A DNA stretch of 64,000 bases from Acidovorax sp. FHTAMBA (GCF_038958875.1 NZ_CP152407.1:1371501-1435500), one strand, 5' to 3'. Shown: positions 8,891 to 19,367, counted from the stretch's first letter. Notes: generated from the letters alone by a model not told the origin. Numbers and translations: made by a program.

Positions 8891-9379
8891 TTACAGCGTA
8901 CGGGTCATGAAGAAGCTGCAAGGGTCGAGGCAGTAGTCGGCAAAAGGGTCACATTCGACGAAGCCGTTCTGCAGGTAGAGCTGCCGCGCGGGTTCGAAGT
9001 AGGGTTGCGTACCGGTCTCCAGGCTCACGCGGGCAAAGCCGCGTGCGCGGGCCTTTTGCAGCAAATGGTTTAGCATTTGGCGCGCAATGCCCCGGCCGCG
9101 ATAGTGGGTGCTGGTGCGCATGGATTTGAGTTCAGCGTGGCTGGTATCGAGCCGCTTGAGGGCGCCCGTGCCCACCAGCATGTCGCCATCCGCTCCGGTC
9201 AGCCAGGCAGACCAGAACGCGATGTTCGGCTGACGCAGCTGGCCCATGTCCAGCGCGTGCACGCTTTCAGGCGGTGACACGGCGCGCATGTCCACCAGGT
9301 GCTCTTGCATGAAGGCTTCAATGCGCGGATCGCTCAGGTCGTCCAGGCGGATCATCAGGTCTTGCAAAACGGCGCTCAT
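8891..9379 (-). CDS. GNAT family N-acetyltransferase
   Basis: 162 residues with a GNAT fold. The acetyl-CoA-binding motif A appears as STHYRGRGIARQMLNHLLQKA, with a C-terminal YLQNGFVECDPFADYCLDP. The gene sits between ureC (11 bp upstream) and ureE (70 bp downstream) in the urease operon. Its substrate is unknown. A role in urease assembly or ammonium handling would be inference from position only. I chose the ATG giving MSAVLQDLMIRLDDL; an upstream extension would overlap ureC. Confidence 0.88.
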   Translation of the reverse strand: MSAVLQDLMIRLDDLSDPRIEAFMQEHLVDMRAVSPPESVHALDMGQLRQPNIAFWSAWLTGADGDMLVGTGALKRLDTSHAELKSMRTSTHYRGRGIARQMLNHLLQKARARGFARVSLETGTQPYFEPARQLYLQNGFVECDPFADYCLDPCSFFMTRTL

Positions 9380-9390
9380 GGGGGGGTGTA

Positions 9391-11136
<1,746 letters not shown>

Positions 11137-11165
11137 GGGTGTGCTCCGCGAGAACTGAGAACTAT

Positions 11166-11215
11166 GTTTTTGATAGCTGCTAGCGCTTATCCAATAAGCG
11201 CTATAGGCTGTTTTG
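11166..11215 (+). repeat. Palindromic repeat family A, copy 3
   Basis: Reads TTTTGATAGCTGCTAGCGCT then TATCCAATAAGCGCTATAGG. This is the best match to the family consensus. It lies in the ureB-ureC gap and could form a hairpin in the urease mRNA. Confidence 0.85.
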
Positions 11216-11225
11216 GCTTAAATTT

Positions 11226-11531
11226 TTACAGCGCGCCGTGTACCAGGCCCTGAAAGCCGTACACGCGGCGGTCGCCCGCGTAGTCCACCAGCTCCACCGT
11301 GCGTTCCTGGCCGGGCTCAAAACGCACAGCCGTGCCCGACGCAATGTTCAGCCGCATGCCGCGCGCAGCCGCGCGGTCAAAGCCCAGCGCGTTGTTGGTT
11401 TCGGCAAAGTGGTAGTGCGAGCCCACCTGGATGGGGCGGTCGCCGGTGTTGCGCACCACCAGCGTGAGGGTGCGAAGACCGGTGTTGAGCGGGTGCTCTC
11501 CGCTGTCGGTCAGCAGTTCACCTGGAATCAT
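11226..11531 (-). CDS. ureB: Urease subunit beta
   Basis: 101 residues. The structural beta subunit begins [18 protein letters not shown] and contains [20 protein letters not shown] and [20 protein letters not shown], all strongly conserved in UreB. Length is typical of the separate beta subunit in beta- and gamma-proteobacteria. It is separated from the upstream small membrane protein by 19 bp and from ureC by 89 bp containing a palindromic repeat. A longer open frame upstream is a continuation into the neighbouring small gene and is not used. Confidence 0.97.
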   Translation of the reverse strand: MIPGELLTDSGEHPLNTGLRTLTLVVRNTGDRPIQVGSHYHFAETNNALGFDRAAARGMRLNIASGTAVRFEPGQERTVELVDYAGDRRVYGFQGLVHGAL

Positions 11532-11550
11532 GTGGTTCTCCCGGGTGAGG

Positions 11551-11736
11551 TCACTTGCGGCCTTGCCATATAGCCAGGGCGACCACCAGGCCCATGGCGA
11601 CAAAGCCCCACAGATCGGTGGCATGCCAGTGGCTGCCGTGCGGGCTGTGGCCATCATGGGCCCATGCGCTGCCTGCGCATACCCAGAGGGCGCAAGCCGT
11701 GATGAATCGGTTGGGGTGGGCGGTGGTGCGCGGCAT
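11551..11736 (-). CDS. Small His-rich membrane protein in urease operon (61 aa)
   Basis: 61 residues between ureA and ureB. It has a signal-like N-terminus ([16 protein letters not shown]), then a His-rich stretch [15 protein letters not shown], then one hydrophobic helix ([16 protein letters not shown]) ending in QGRK. The likely topology is a periplasmic His cluster next to a single membrane anchor. The His cluster and location suggest nickel or other metal handling linked to urease, but this is inference; I do not recognise a named family. The spacing to ureA (26 bp) and ureB (19 bp) supports cotranscription. Confidence 0.75.
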   Translation of the reverse strand: MPRTTAHPNRFITACALWVCAGSAWAHDGHSPHGSHWHATDLWGFVAMGLVVALAIWQGRK

Positions 11737-11762
11737 GAGGAAGGGTCCTGTGAGAGGGCTGA

Positions 11763-12065
11763 TCAAAGAATGGGTTGGTGCACGGTGACGAGCTTGGTGC
11801 CGTCGGGGAAGGTGGCTTCCACCTGAATGTCCGGGATCATCTCGGCGATGCCGTCCATCACGTCCGCGCGGGTCAGCACGCTGCGGCCCTCGCTCATCAA
11901 TTGCGCCACGGTCTTGCCGTCGCGCGCGCCTTCCATCACGGCGGCACTGATCAGGGCCACGGCCTCGGGGTAGTTGAGCTTGAGGCCCCGGGCCTTGCGA
12001 CGCTCTGCCAGCAGGGCGGCCGTACAGATCAGTAGCTTGTCTTTTTCGCGAGGAGTCAATTCCAT
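11763..12065 (-). CDS. ureA: Urease subunit gamma
   Basis: 100 residues, the usual length. The protein begins [19 protein letters not shown] and carries [19 protein letters not shown] and the C-terminal [18 protein letters not shown]. It is the first gene of the minus-strand urease operon. Upstream of its start, a 74-bp unit containing the ureA start and leader is tandemly duplicated, producing a second ATG-GAA-CTG start-like sequence 74 bp upstream. Translation from that upstream ATG would end in a TGA that overlaps the ureA start. Confidence 0.97.
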   Translation of the reverse strand: MELTPREKDKLLICTAALLAERRKARGLKLNYPEAVALISAAVMEGARDGKTVAQLMSEGRSVLTRADVMDGIAEMIPDIQVEATFPDGTKLVTVHQPIL

Positions 12066-12218
12066 GTCGTTTCACTCAATGCTGGGGTCAATGGCTCGCG
12101 CGACCGCAGGGGCGGCCGAACGCGAGGGGTCAGTTCCATATCGTTTTACTCAATGCTGGTGTCATCGGCTCGCGCGGCCACAAAGCGTGTCGAACGCGAG
12201 GGGTCAGTTCCGTTTCGT
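12049..12218. repeat. 74-bp tandem duplication across the ureA start
   Basis: Unit 1 is 12049-12122, unit 2 is 12123-12196, and a partial third unit starts at 12197. Each unit holds a TCAGTTCCAT-like block (the complement of ureA codons 1-5) and a CTCAATGCTGG-type block. Units 1 and 2 differ at several positions, so the duplication is not very recent. Confidence 0.8.
12056..12139 (-). CDS. Possible 27-aa leader ORF overlapping ureA start
   Basis: Created by the tandem duplication. It begins [16 protein letters not shown], so its first six residues copy the UreA N-terminus before the frame diverges. It ends with a TGA that overlaps the first bases of the ureA ORF (stop at 12056-12058, ureA start at 12065). 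This would allow translational coupling. No family or conservation evidence is available, so it may also be an accident. Confidence 0.3.
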   Translation of the reverse strand: MELTPRVRPPLRSREPLTPALSETTWN

Positions 12219-12252
12219 CTCATGCGTATGTGCATTAAAAGAAAACACAGAT

Positions 12253-12316
12253 CCGTTCACGCTGAGCTTGTCGAAGCGCCGCGCGAGGCTTCGACACGCT
12301 CAGCCCGAACGGGTCT
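12253..12316. repeat. Inverted pair of REP-like units (family B)
   Basis: Two facing copies of the CGTTC-GCTGAGCTTGTCGAAG motif form a large imperfect palindrome. Related units occur at 30776-30850 and 31589-31620. This motif is widespread in proteobacterial intergenic DNA (from memory). Confidence 0.75.
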
Positions 12317-12490
12317 TGTTGATCGACCGCGAAGCCGGTACTACTCCAGGGTGTACCGGGAAATCTGCTTGAGGCCGTTTCATCATAGGCAGCAAGCCCC
12401 GTGCCCGCCATACGTCATGTGGCGCAGGGCCGTGCTCGCTGGCGCGCGCCGTGGCATGGAAACTGCACCTGCAGTGCTTGTTGTCATCCC

Positions 12491-15400
12491 ATGCCCATGT
12501 CACTTTCCACTGCGCCCCTTGCTCCCGCCGATGCTGCGCCGGTGCAGCCGTCGGGGCAGGATGTAGATGCGCAGGCCCCCCAGCAGGTCGTCAAGGTGCG
12601 CCGCGACTACAACAGCTGGGTAGCCACCGAGACCATGGAGGACTACGCGCTGCGCTACACGCCCCAGCGCTTTCGCAAATGGTCCGAATGGCGTGTGGCC
12701 AACACGGCGTTTGGTGCGGCCTCCTTCCTGATCCTGGAGGCTGTGGGTGCCACGCTGCTGGTGCAGTACGGCTTCATCAACGCCTTCTGGGCCATCGTGG
12801 CCACGGGGCTCATCATCTTTCTGGCGGGGCTGCCCATCAGCGTGTATGCGGCGCGCTACGGGGTGGACATGGACCTGCTCACGCGCGGCGCGGGGTTTGG
12901 CTACATCGGCTCCACGCTCACCTCGCTGATCTACGCCAGCTTCACCTTCATTTTCTTCGCGCTGGAGGCCGCCGTGATGGCCTATGCGCTGGAGCTGGCG
13001 CTCGACATCCCGCCCACCTGGGGCTATCTGATCTGCGCCGTGGTGGTGATTCCGCTGGTCACGCATGGCGTGTCGGCCATCAGCCGCCTGCAGGTGTGGA
13101 CGCAACCGCTGTGGCTGGTGATGCTGGTGGTGCCGTTTGTGTATGTGATCGTGCGCGATCCTGGTGCGTTTTCTGGGGTGGTGCACTACGGTGGTGAATC
13201 AATGCGCGGCGCCACGTTCCAGTTGCCCTTGTTTGGTGCGGCGCTTACCGTCGGCATTGCGCTCATCACCCAGATGGGGGAGCAGGCCGACTATCTGCGT
13301 TTCATGCCCGCATCCAACTCCGCCACGCGCGGGCGCTGGTGGCTGGGCGTGCTGGTGGGCGGGCCGGGCTGGGTGGTGCTGGGCGTGCTCAAGATGCTCG
13401 GCGGTGCGCTGCTGGCCTGGCTGGCCATCTCCCACATGGTGCCGGTGGACCGCGCGGTGGACCCCAACCAGATGTACCTGGTGGCGTACGAGTATGTGTT
13501 CCCGCACTACGGCTGGGCGGTGGCGGCCACTGCGCTGTTCGTGGTGGTCTCGCAGATGAAGATCAATGTGACCAATGCCTATGCGGGCTCGCTGGCGTGG
13601 TCCAACTTCTTCTCGCGCCTCACGCACAGCCACCCGGGGCGCGTGGTGTGGGTGGTGTTCAACACACTCATCGCCTTCATGCTGATGGAGATGAACGTGT
13701 TCCGCGCCATGGGCGAGGTGCTGGGGCTGTACTCCAACATCGCCATCGCCTGGATCATGGCCGTGGTGGCCGACCTCGTCATCAACAAGCCGCTGGGCCT
13801 GTCGCCCAAGGGCATCGAGTTCAAGCGCGCGCACCTGTACGACATCAACCCCGTCGGTGTGGGGTCGATGGCGCTGGCGTCCATCGTGTCCATCAGCGCG
13901 CACCTGGGGTTTTTTGGCCCGCTGCCGCAGGCGTTCTCGGCCGTGATCGCGATGGCCGTGGCGTTTGTGGCCGCACCGCTGATTGCCTGGGCCACGCGGG
14001 GCAAGTACTACATCGCACGGCAGAGCGAGCCGGTGGCTGTGCCCATGCAAGGCCCCGTACCATGCGGTCGGGCTTCAGACATAGGCAGCTACCAGCGCCT
14101 CACGGTGCACCGCTGCGTGATCTGCGAGCGCGAATACGAGGCGCCCGACATGGCGCAGTGCCCCGCCTACCGGGGCGCCATCTGCTCGCTGTGCTGCACG
14201 CTGGACGCGCGCTGTGGCGACCTGTGTAAACCCCATGCGACCATGGCCGTGCAGTGGTCTGCCGCGCTGCGGTGGGTGCTGCCGCGTGCCGTCTGGCGCT
14301 ACCTTGACACGGGCCTCGGCCACTTCCTGCTGCTGATGCTGGTGATTGCGCCGCTGCTCGCGGCCGTGATGGGGCTGCTCTACCACCAGGAGCTGAACAC
14401 GATTGCCCAGGCCATGACGGACACCGAAGTGGCAGCGGCCCCCGAGGTGGCGTTGCGCTCCGGCTTGCTCAAGGCCTATCTTGCGCTGCTGGTCATCTCG
14501 GGCATCGTGGCCTGGTGGCTGGTGCTGGCGCACAAAAGCCGCCAGGTGGCGCAAGAAGAATCCAACCGCCAGACGGGCCTCTTGGTGCGCGAGATCGACC
14601 TGCACCGCCAGACCGACGAGGCCCTGCAGACTGCGCGCAGCGTGGCCGAGCAGGCGCGCCAGGTGGCCGAAGAAGCCAAGCGCGCCGCCGACCAGGCCAA
14701 CCAGGCCAAGAGCCGCTACATCAGCGCCATCAGCCACGAGATCCGCACACCCCTGAACTCCATCCTGGGTTATGCGCAGCTGATGGGTGAGGACACCGGC
14801 GTTCCGACGCACCGCAAGCAGGCGGTACATGTGATCCGGCGTGGCGGCGAGCATTTGTTGTCGCTCATCGAAGGCACGCTGGACATCGCGCGCATCGAGT
14901 CCGGCAAGCTCACACTGGATGTAGCGCCCATGCGCTTTGCCGACGGGCTGCACGAGATGGCCAGCCTGTTCGAGCTGCAGGCTGCCGCCAAGGGCCTGGC
15001 GTTCACGTTCGATGTGTTGGGGGTGATCCCGGAGGTGGTGCGCGCCGACGACAAGCGCCTGCGCCAGATCCTCATCAACCTACTGGGTAACGCCGTCAAG
15101 TTCACGGCGCACGGCACCGTCACGCTGCGCGTGCGCTATGCGCGCGAGATGGCGCGCATCGAGGTGCAAGACACCGGGCCGGGCCTCAGCGCCGACGAGA
15201 TCGACCGCATCTTCGAGCCGTTCACGCGCGGTGGCTCGGGCGGCAGCGGGTCTGCGTCGGCGCCGGGCGCGGGGCTGGGGCTGACCATTGCCAAGATGCT
15301 CACGGCACTGATGGGCGGGGAGCTGACGGTGACCAGCACGCCGGGCGCGGGCTCGGTGTTTCACGTCAAGCTCTTCTTGCCCGAGGTGCATGCCGACGCT

Positions 15401-16120
15401 TTGGGCAAAACCGCCCCGCCGCCTGCCGCACTGGCAGCGCTTGCACAGCGCGCCCGCAAGGGCTACGCCGGCGAGCGCCGCCGCATCCTGGTCGTGGACA
15501 ACGAAGAGCCCGACCGCGAACTGCTGGTGCAACTGCTCGAACCCCTGGGGTTTGAGTTGCGCCAGGCGGCCAGCGGGCACGACGCGCTGGACCTGCTGGC
15601 CACCCGCTACCGCCCGCACGTGATCTTCATGGATCTGGCCATGCCGGGCATTGATGGGTGGGAGACGCTGCGGCGCGTGCGGCAGATGCATTTGCCTGAG
15701 GTCCACTGCGCCATCGTGTCTGCGAATGCCTTTGATAAGGCATTGGACAACGACGTGAACATCCGCGCCGAGGACTTCATCGTCAAGCCCGTGCGCCACA
15801 GCGAGCTGCTGGGCTGGCTGGAGCGCCGTCTTGGCCTGCAATGGTTGTATGAAGAGCCACCCGCCGCGCACTTGCCCGGCGCACCTCAAGCCACTGCGGC
15901 GCCCGCCACTCCCGCACCGCTGACCTACCCCGACGCCGCCACACTCGCGGCGCTGGCGCAAGTGGTCGCCCTGGGCTACTACCGTGGCATCCTCAACACC
16001 CTGGACGACATCGAACGCAGCCAGCCCGCGCACAGCGCTTTTGTAGGCACCATGAGGCAACTTGCCAAACAGTTCCAGTTCGATGCCATGGGCCATATCC
16101 TGGAACAGGCGCCACCGTGA
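12491..16120 (+). CDS. NCS1-type permease fused to hybrid histidine kinase
   Basis: About 1,209 residues. Residues 35-510 form a multi-pass membrane region resembling NCS1 nucleobase/allantoin permeases (RWSEW-like N-terminus, then hydrophobic helices such as LLTRGAGFGYIGSTLTSLIY). A Cys-rich stretch follows near residues 541-577 (CVICEREYEAPDMAQC, then CSLCC and CGDLC), then two more membrane helices (about 610-680), a coiled coil, and a HisKA domain with the H-box SHEIRTPLNSILGYAQLM (His 749). The N-box NLLGNAVKFT, the G-boxes DTGPGLS and GAGLGLTIAK, and a receiver domain (MDLAMPGIDG, Asp 1048) complete a hybrid kinase. It overlaps the start of the LuxR regulator. Its ligand is inferred to be a purine-derived or urea-like nitrogen compound, given the NCS1 fold and the urease neighbours. 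Start at 12491 or 12497. Confidence 0.88.
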   Translation: MPMSLSTAPLAPADAAPVQPSGQDVDAQAPQQVVKVRRDYNSWVATETMEDYALRYTPQRFRKWSEWRVANTAFGAASFLILEAVGATLLVQYGFINAFWAIVATGLIIFLAGLPISVYAARYGVDMDLLTRGAGFGYIGSTLTSLIYASFTFIFFALEAAVMAYALELALDIPPTWGYLICAVVVIPLVTHGVSAISRLQVWTQPLWLVMLVVPFVYVIVRDPGAFSGVVHYGGESMRGATFQLPLFGAALTVGIALITQMGEQADYLRFMPASNSATRGRWWLGVLVGGPGWVVLGVLKMLGGALLAWLAISHMVPVDRAVDPNQMYLVAYEYVFPHYGWAVAATALFVVVSQMKINVTNAYAGSLAWSNFFSRLTHSHPGRVVWVVFNTLIAFMLMEMNVFRAMGEVLGLYSNIAIAWIMAVVADLVINKPLGLSPKGIEFKRAHLYDINPVGVGSMALASIVSISAHLGFFGPLPQAFSAVIAMAVAFVAAPLIAWATRGKYYIARQSEPVAVPMQGPVPCGRASDIGSYQRLTVHRCVICEREYEAPDMAQCPAYRGAICSLCCTLDARCGDLCKPHATMAVQWSAALRWVLPRAVWRYLDTGLGHFLLLMLVIAPLLAAVMGLLYHQELNTIAQAMTDTEVAAAPEVALRSGLLKAYLALLVISGIVAWWLVLAHKSRQVAQEESNRQTGLLVREIDLHRQTDEALQTARSVAEQARQVAEEAKRAADQANQAKSRYISAISHEIRTPLNSILGYAQLMGEDTGVPTHRKQAVHVIRRGGEHLLSLIEGTLDIARIESGKLTLDVAPMRFADGLHEMASLFELQAAAKGLAFTFDVLGVIPEVVRADDKRLRQILINLLGNAVKFTAHGTVTLRVRYAREMARIEVQDTGPGLSADEIDRIFEPFTRGGSGGSGSASAPGAGLGLTIAKMLTALMGGELTVTSTPGAGSVFHVKLFLPEVHADALGKTAPPPAALAALAQRARKGYAGERRRILVVDNEEPDRELLVQLLEPLGFELRQAASGHDALDLLATRYRPHVIFMDLAMPGIDGWETLRRVRQMHLPEVHCAIVSANAFDKALDNDVNIRAEDFIVKPVRHSELLGWLERRLGLQWLYEEPPAAHLPGAPQATAAPATPAPLTYPDAATLAALAQVVALGYYRGILNTLDDIERSQPAHSAFVGTMRQLAKQFQFDAMGHILEQAPP

Positions 16121-17190
16121 TGACCACCGCAATTCCCCGTTCGTACCCCGCATCTGCGTCGCCCGGCGCAGCGCTGAACCGCAGCGACAGCGACGTGGTG
16201 CTGATCGTGGACGACGTGCCGGACAACCTGGCCGTGCTGCATGACGCGCTCGACGAATCCGGCTACACCGTGCTGGTGGCCACGCATGGCGAAGCCGCCT
16301 TGTTGCGCGCCGCGCAGGCCCTGCCCGACATTGTTTTGCTCGACGCGATGATGCCCGGCATGGATGGGTTTGAAGTTGCACGGCGGCTCAAGGCCAACCC
16401 CGCCACCGCGCACATCCCCATCATTTTCATGACGGGCCTCACCGAGACCGAACACCTGGTGGCCGCGCTGGAGGCGGGCGGTGTGGACTACGTCACCAAG
16501 CCCATCAAGCCGCGTGAGGTGATGGCCCGCATGGGCGTGCACCTGGGCGCAGCCCGCAAGGCCCGCCAGGACGCGCGCCAGGCGCGCGAGGCGCGCAATG
16601 CACTCGACGCCTTTGGCTACGCCAGCATCACCGTGCGTGCGTCGGACGGCCGCATCGTGTGGCAGACCCCGCTGGCGCGCGAGCTGCTGCAAAGCTACTT
16701 TGGCGAGGTGGGGCCCGATGGCGCGCCCACCGCATTTGGCCAATGGGCGCCCGAGCCCGTGCAGGCCTGGCTGCGCCGCCACGTGCTGGCCGACAACGCG
16801 GCCGAGTTGCTGGCTGCCTCACTGGCGGAGCCGCCCCGCCTTGCCATCGAACAGGGCGCGCGCCGCCTCACCTTCCGCCTGCACCAGCAGGCAGGCGACA
16901 GCGAGGGCGGCGGTGACTGGCTGCTGGTGATGCGCGAGGTGTCCGACGCCAAGATCATCGAATCCATGAGCCTGTCGTTCAAGCTCACAGCACGCGAGGC
17001 CGAGGTGCTGTACTGGGTGGTCAAGGGCAAGATCAACCGCGACATCGGCGACATTCTGGGTGCCAGCCCCGCCACGGTGAAGAAGCACCTGGAGCGCGTG
17101 TTTGCCAAGCTGGGGGTGGAGACGCGCACTGCGGCGGCGGGAATGGCGATGAACCGTATCCGGCAGTTGCACCCGCAGTTTGAGGGGTAG
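16117..17190 (+). CDS. LuxR-type response regulator paired with permease-kinase
   Basis: 357 residues. The N-terminal receiver has VLIVDDVPDN and the phosphorylatable Asp in LLDAMMPGMDG (about residue 76), with the conserved Lys in DYVTKPIKP. The middle (about 150-280) has weak PAS-like features and is otherwise unassigned. The C-terminal LuxR helix-turn-helix spans LTAREAEVLYWVVKGKIN to GASPATVKKHLERVFAKLGV. It overlaps the kinase stop codon (GTGATGA), so both are translationally coupled and form one signal pathway. Start GTG 16117 or ATG 16120. Target genes are unknown; ureA lies next to the kinase in the opposite direction. Confidence 0.9.
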   Translation: MMTTAIPRSYPASASPGAALNRSDSDVVLIVDDVPDNLAVLHDALDESGYTVLVATHGEAALLRAAQALPDIVLLDAMMPGMDGFEVARRLKANPATAHIPIIFMTGLTETEHLVAALEAGGVDYVTKPIKPREVMARMGVHLGAARKARQDARQAREARNALDAFGYASITVRASDGRIVWQTPLARELLQSYFGEVGPDGAPTAFGQWAPEPVQAWLRRHVLADNAAELLAASLAEPPRLAIEQGARRLTFRLHQQAGDSEGGGDWLLVMREVSDAKIIESMSLSFKLTAREAEVLYWVVKGKINRDIGDILGASPATVKKHLERVFAKLGVETRTAAAGMAMNRIRQLHPQFEG

Positions 17191-17315
17191 GCGGCTGCGC
17201 GTGCGGAGCCGGGCGCATGACTGCATGCCCGCCTGCGCGGCGGGCCGGCAGCCTGTCTGGCGGTGTGTGGTGGCGCGGGATCGGGTGTGCTGTGGCGATT
17301 TGCTACGCTCAGCCC

Positions 17316-18254
17316 ATGTCCGCATCTCCCTCTGTTGCTGCGCGCGGGGCCTTCCTGCGCGGGCTGTACCGGCGCCCGGCGCTGCTGCTGGTGGTCACCA
17401 CCCTCATCTGGGGTAGCAATGCGGTGGCGGCGCGCCTGGCCGTGGGCCATGTTTCTCCGATGATGCTCACCACGGCGCGCTGGGGCATTGCTTGTATCGC
17501 GCTGTGGTTTGTGGCGCGCCAGCAGGTGGCACAGCATTTTCCGGCGCTGCGCGGCCGCTGGATGTATCTGGCGCTGATGGGCGTGAGCGGGTTCACCGCT
17601 TTCAACGCGCTGTTCTATGCAGCGGCACACCACACCACGGCCGTCAACCTTTCGCTGATACAGGGAATGATCCCCGTGCTGGTGTTGCTGGGCGGTGTGA
17701 TGTTTTTCGGGTTGCGGGTCACCGCTCTGCAGATGGTGGGTGTTGTCATCACGCTGGCGGGCGTGGCGGTGGTGGCCTCGCGCGGCTCCTGGGCTGCGCT
17801 GGCAGCGCTGGACATCAACCTGGGCGACGCCTGGATCTTGTTGGCCTCGCTGCTGTACGCCGGCTACACGCTGGGGCTGCGCTCACGGCCTACGGTGCCG
17901 CCGCTGGTTTTTTTCTCGGCCGTGGCGGGTGTTGCGGCATTGGCCTCTTTGCCGCTGCTGGCGGCCGAACTGCTGTCGGGGCGCTTTTTCTGGCCTACGC
18001 CGTGGGGCTGGGCCATTCTGGTCTACATCGGTCTGCTGCCATCGTTTGTCTCGCAGATCCTCTTCATCCGCGCTGTGGAAATGATCGGCCCCGCACGCGC
18101 CAGCGTGTTCCTCAACCTCAACCCTGTCTTTGGCCCCGCACTGGCCGTGGGCGTGCTGGGCGAGCCGGTGGGCTGGTACCACGCCGTGGCACTGGCAATG
18201 GTGCTCGGTGGCATCTGGATCGCGGAGCGGCTGGGCACGCGGCGCCCGGTTTGA
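17316..18254 (+). CDS. EamA/DMT family transporter
   Basis: About 312 residues from the ATG giving MSASPSVAARGAFLRGLYRR. Ten hydrophobic helices in two EamA repeats are visible, beginning LLLVVTTLIWGSNAVAARLA and, in the second half, LGDAWILLASLLYAGYTLGL. The family exports metabolites such as amino acids or nucleobase derivatives, and the substrate cannot be deduced. It follows the response regulator by 125 bp on the same strand and could be part of its regulon, but this is not shown. An upstream start at 17217 adds 33 low-quality residues. Confidence 0.88.
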   Translation: MSASPSVAARGAFLRGLYRRPALLLVVTTLIWGSNAVAARLAVGHVSPMMLTTARWGIACIALWFVARQQVAQHFPALRGRWMYLALMGVSGFTAFNALFYAAAHHTTAVNLSLIQGMIPVLVLLGGVMFFGLRVTALQMVGVVITLAGVAVVASRGSWAALAALDINLGDAWILLASLLYAGYTLGLRSRPTVPPLVFFSAVAGVAALASLPLLAAELLSGRFFWPTPWGWAILVYIGLLPSFVSQILFIRAVEMIGPARASVFLNLNPVFGPALAVGVLGEPVGWYHAVALAMVLGGIWIAERLGTRRPV

Positions 18255-18287
18255 GGGCTGCCGAACCGCCTGTTTTTAGGTATTTTT

Positions 18288-18357
18288 GGCCGCTTGCGCT
18301 TGGACTTGAAACCGCCCTTGCCAGTAAAGTGCCAGAAGCTATTATTTTGATAGCTAT
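18288..18357 (-). repeat. Degenerate palindromic repeat family A, copy 4
   Basis: Has the outer blocks TTTTTGGCC and AGCTATNATTTTGATAGCTA but with an inserted middle of about 20 bp. It fills the gap between two convergent genes. Confidence 0.45.
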
Positions 18358-19044
18358 TTACATCCCCAGCGACTTGAGCAGCGCATCGGTATCGTCCTGC
18401 CCCGCAGGCGGTGGCGCGGGCACCGGGGGCGCGGCCTGCGACTGGGCCATCAGCGCGTCGGGGTCGGGCGCTTCCTGCGCTTCAAAGTCATAGAGCTTGA
18501 TGAACTCGGTGCGGTCGATGGCGAGCTCCAGGTAGAAGATGTTGTTGTTGCTGGTGTAGAAGGTCACGCGGCGGGCTTCGGGCTTGTCAAGGTTGGCGTC
18601 CACGCTCAGCTGCACCTGCTTGTTCAGCACCAGCATCTTGGGCTGGTTCTGGGTGATGTGGGTCTGCAGCTCGCGCCGCACCTTGCCGGTGAAGTCGCCC
18701 ACCACCTGGTTCATCAGCTCGCCCATCACGTTGCTGACCTCGTCGGAGGTGTACGAGCTGACCAGGTCGTCCTTGGACATGCCCATGTTCAGCAGGTAGT
18801 TGGCATACAGCTCCATCGCCGCCTGGCCCGAGAAGTTGATGATCACCAGCCCCGAGAAGCCGCCGTCAAACAGCACAAAGCAGCCGATGTCGGGCTTCAG
18901 GCAGGTCTTGCTGATGCGCTGCACCATGCCGGAGTAGTGGATCTGGCTGTGGGTGGCCACGCCCAGCACGCGGGTGACGGAGTTGCACAGGCTGATCAGC
19001 AGGTCTTCGGTGCCGTAGACGGTGGATTTTTCGGGGGTACTCAT
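18358..19044 (-). CDS. DUF3334 family protein (CheX-like)
   Basis: 228 residues starting MSTPEKSTVYGTEDLLISLC. From memory, the stretches CLKPDIGCFVLFDGGFSGLV, SDEVSNVMGELMNQVVGDF and ITQNQPKMLVLNKQVQLSVD are strongly conserved in DUF3334, a family resembling the CheX/CheC chemotaxis phosphatase fold. The last ~35 residues are a Pro/Ala-rich tail ending in DTDALLKSLGM. No membrane segment is seen. It sits next to a PAS-GGEEF protein transcribed divergently, which hints at a signalling role, but none is proven. Confidence 0.82.
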   Translation of the reverse strand: MSTPEKSTVYGTEDLLISLCNSVTRVLGVATHSQIHYSGMVQRISKTCLKPDIGCFVLFDGGFSGLVIINFSGQAAMELYANYLLNMGMSKDDLVSSYTSDEVSNVMGELMNQVVGDFTGKVRRELQTHITQNQPKMLVLNKQVQLSVDANLDKPEARRVTFYTSNNNIFYLELAIDRTEFIKLYDFEAQEAPDPDALMAQSQAAPPVPAPPPAGQDDTDALLKSLGM

Positions 19045-19367
19045 GGTGCGTTCAGGAGATGATGGTGGCAGGTTGACGTGGTGCAGAGCATAGGCGAAGG
19101 CGCCGAGACCGGCCAGCGTGCTTTCCCGTGCCGTTACCGACGTGTCGCCCACAGTGCGTGGGAGGCTGCGAGGGAAGCCGTCGATTGACAAGGAGGCGCG
19201 TGGGCGTATCGTGCCAGGGAGGCGGCAGAGGTGGTGCCAGGCGCATCCATCACCGTGGGCAGGACGGGTGCGACATGGCAGGGGGCCACGTTGCCATGGC
19301 TTTGGGCGGCGGTGGCCTTTGCCACCACTGGGGGCTTTCAACAGGGCGGGGCTGACACAAGGTGCCA

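Noticed and set aside
12049..12218. Tandem repeats near ureA as a possible CRISPR array
   Set aside because: There are only two full units without unique spacers; it is a direct duplication of the ureA start region.
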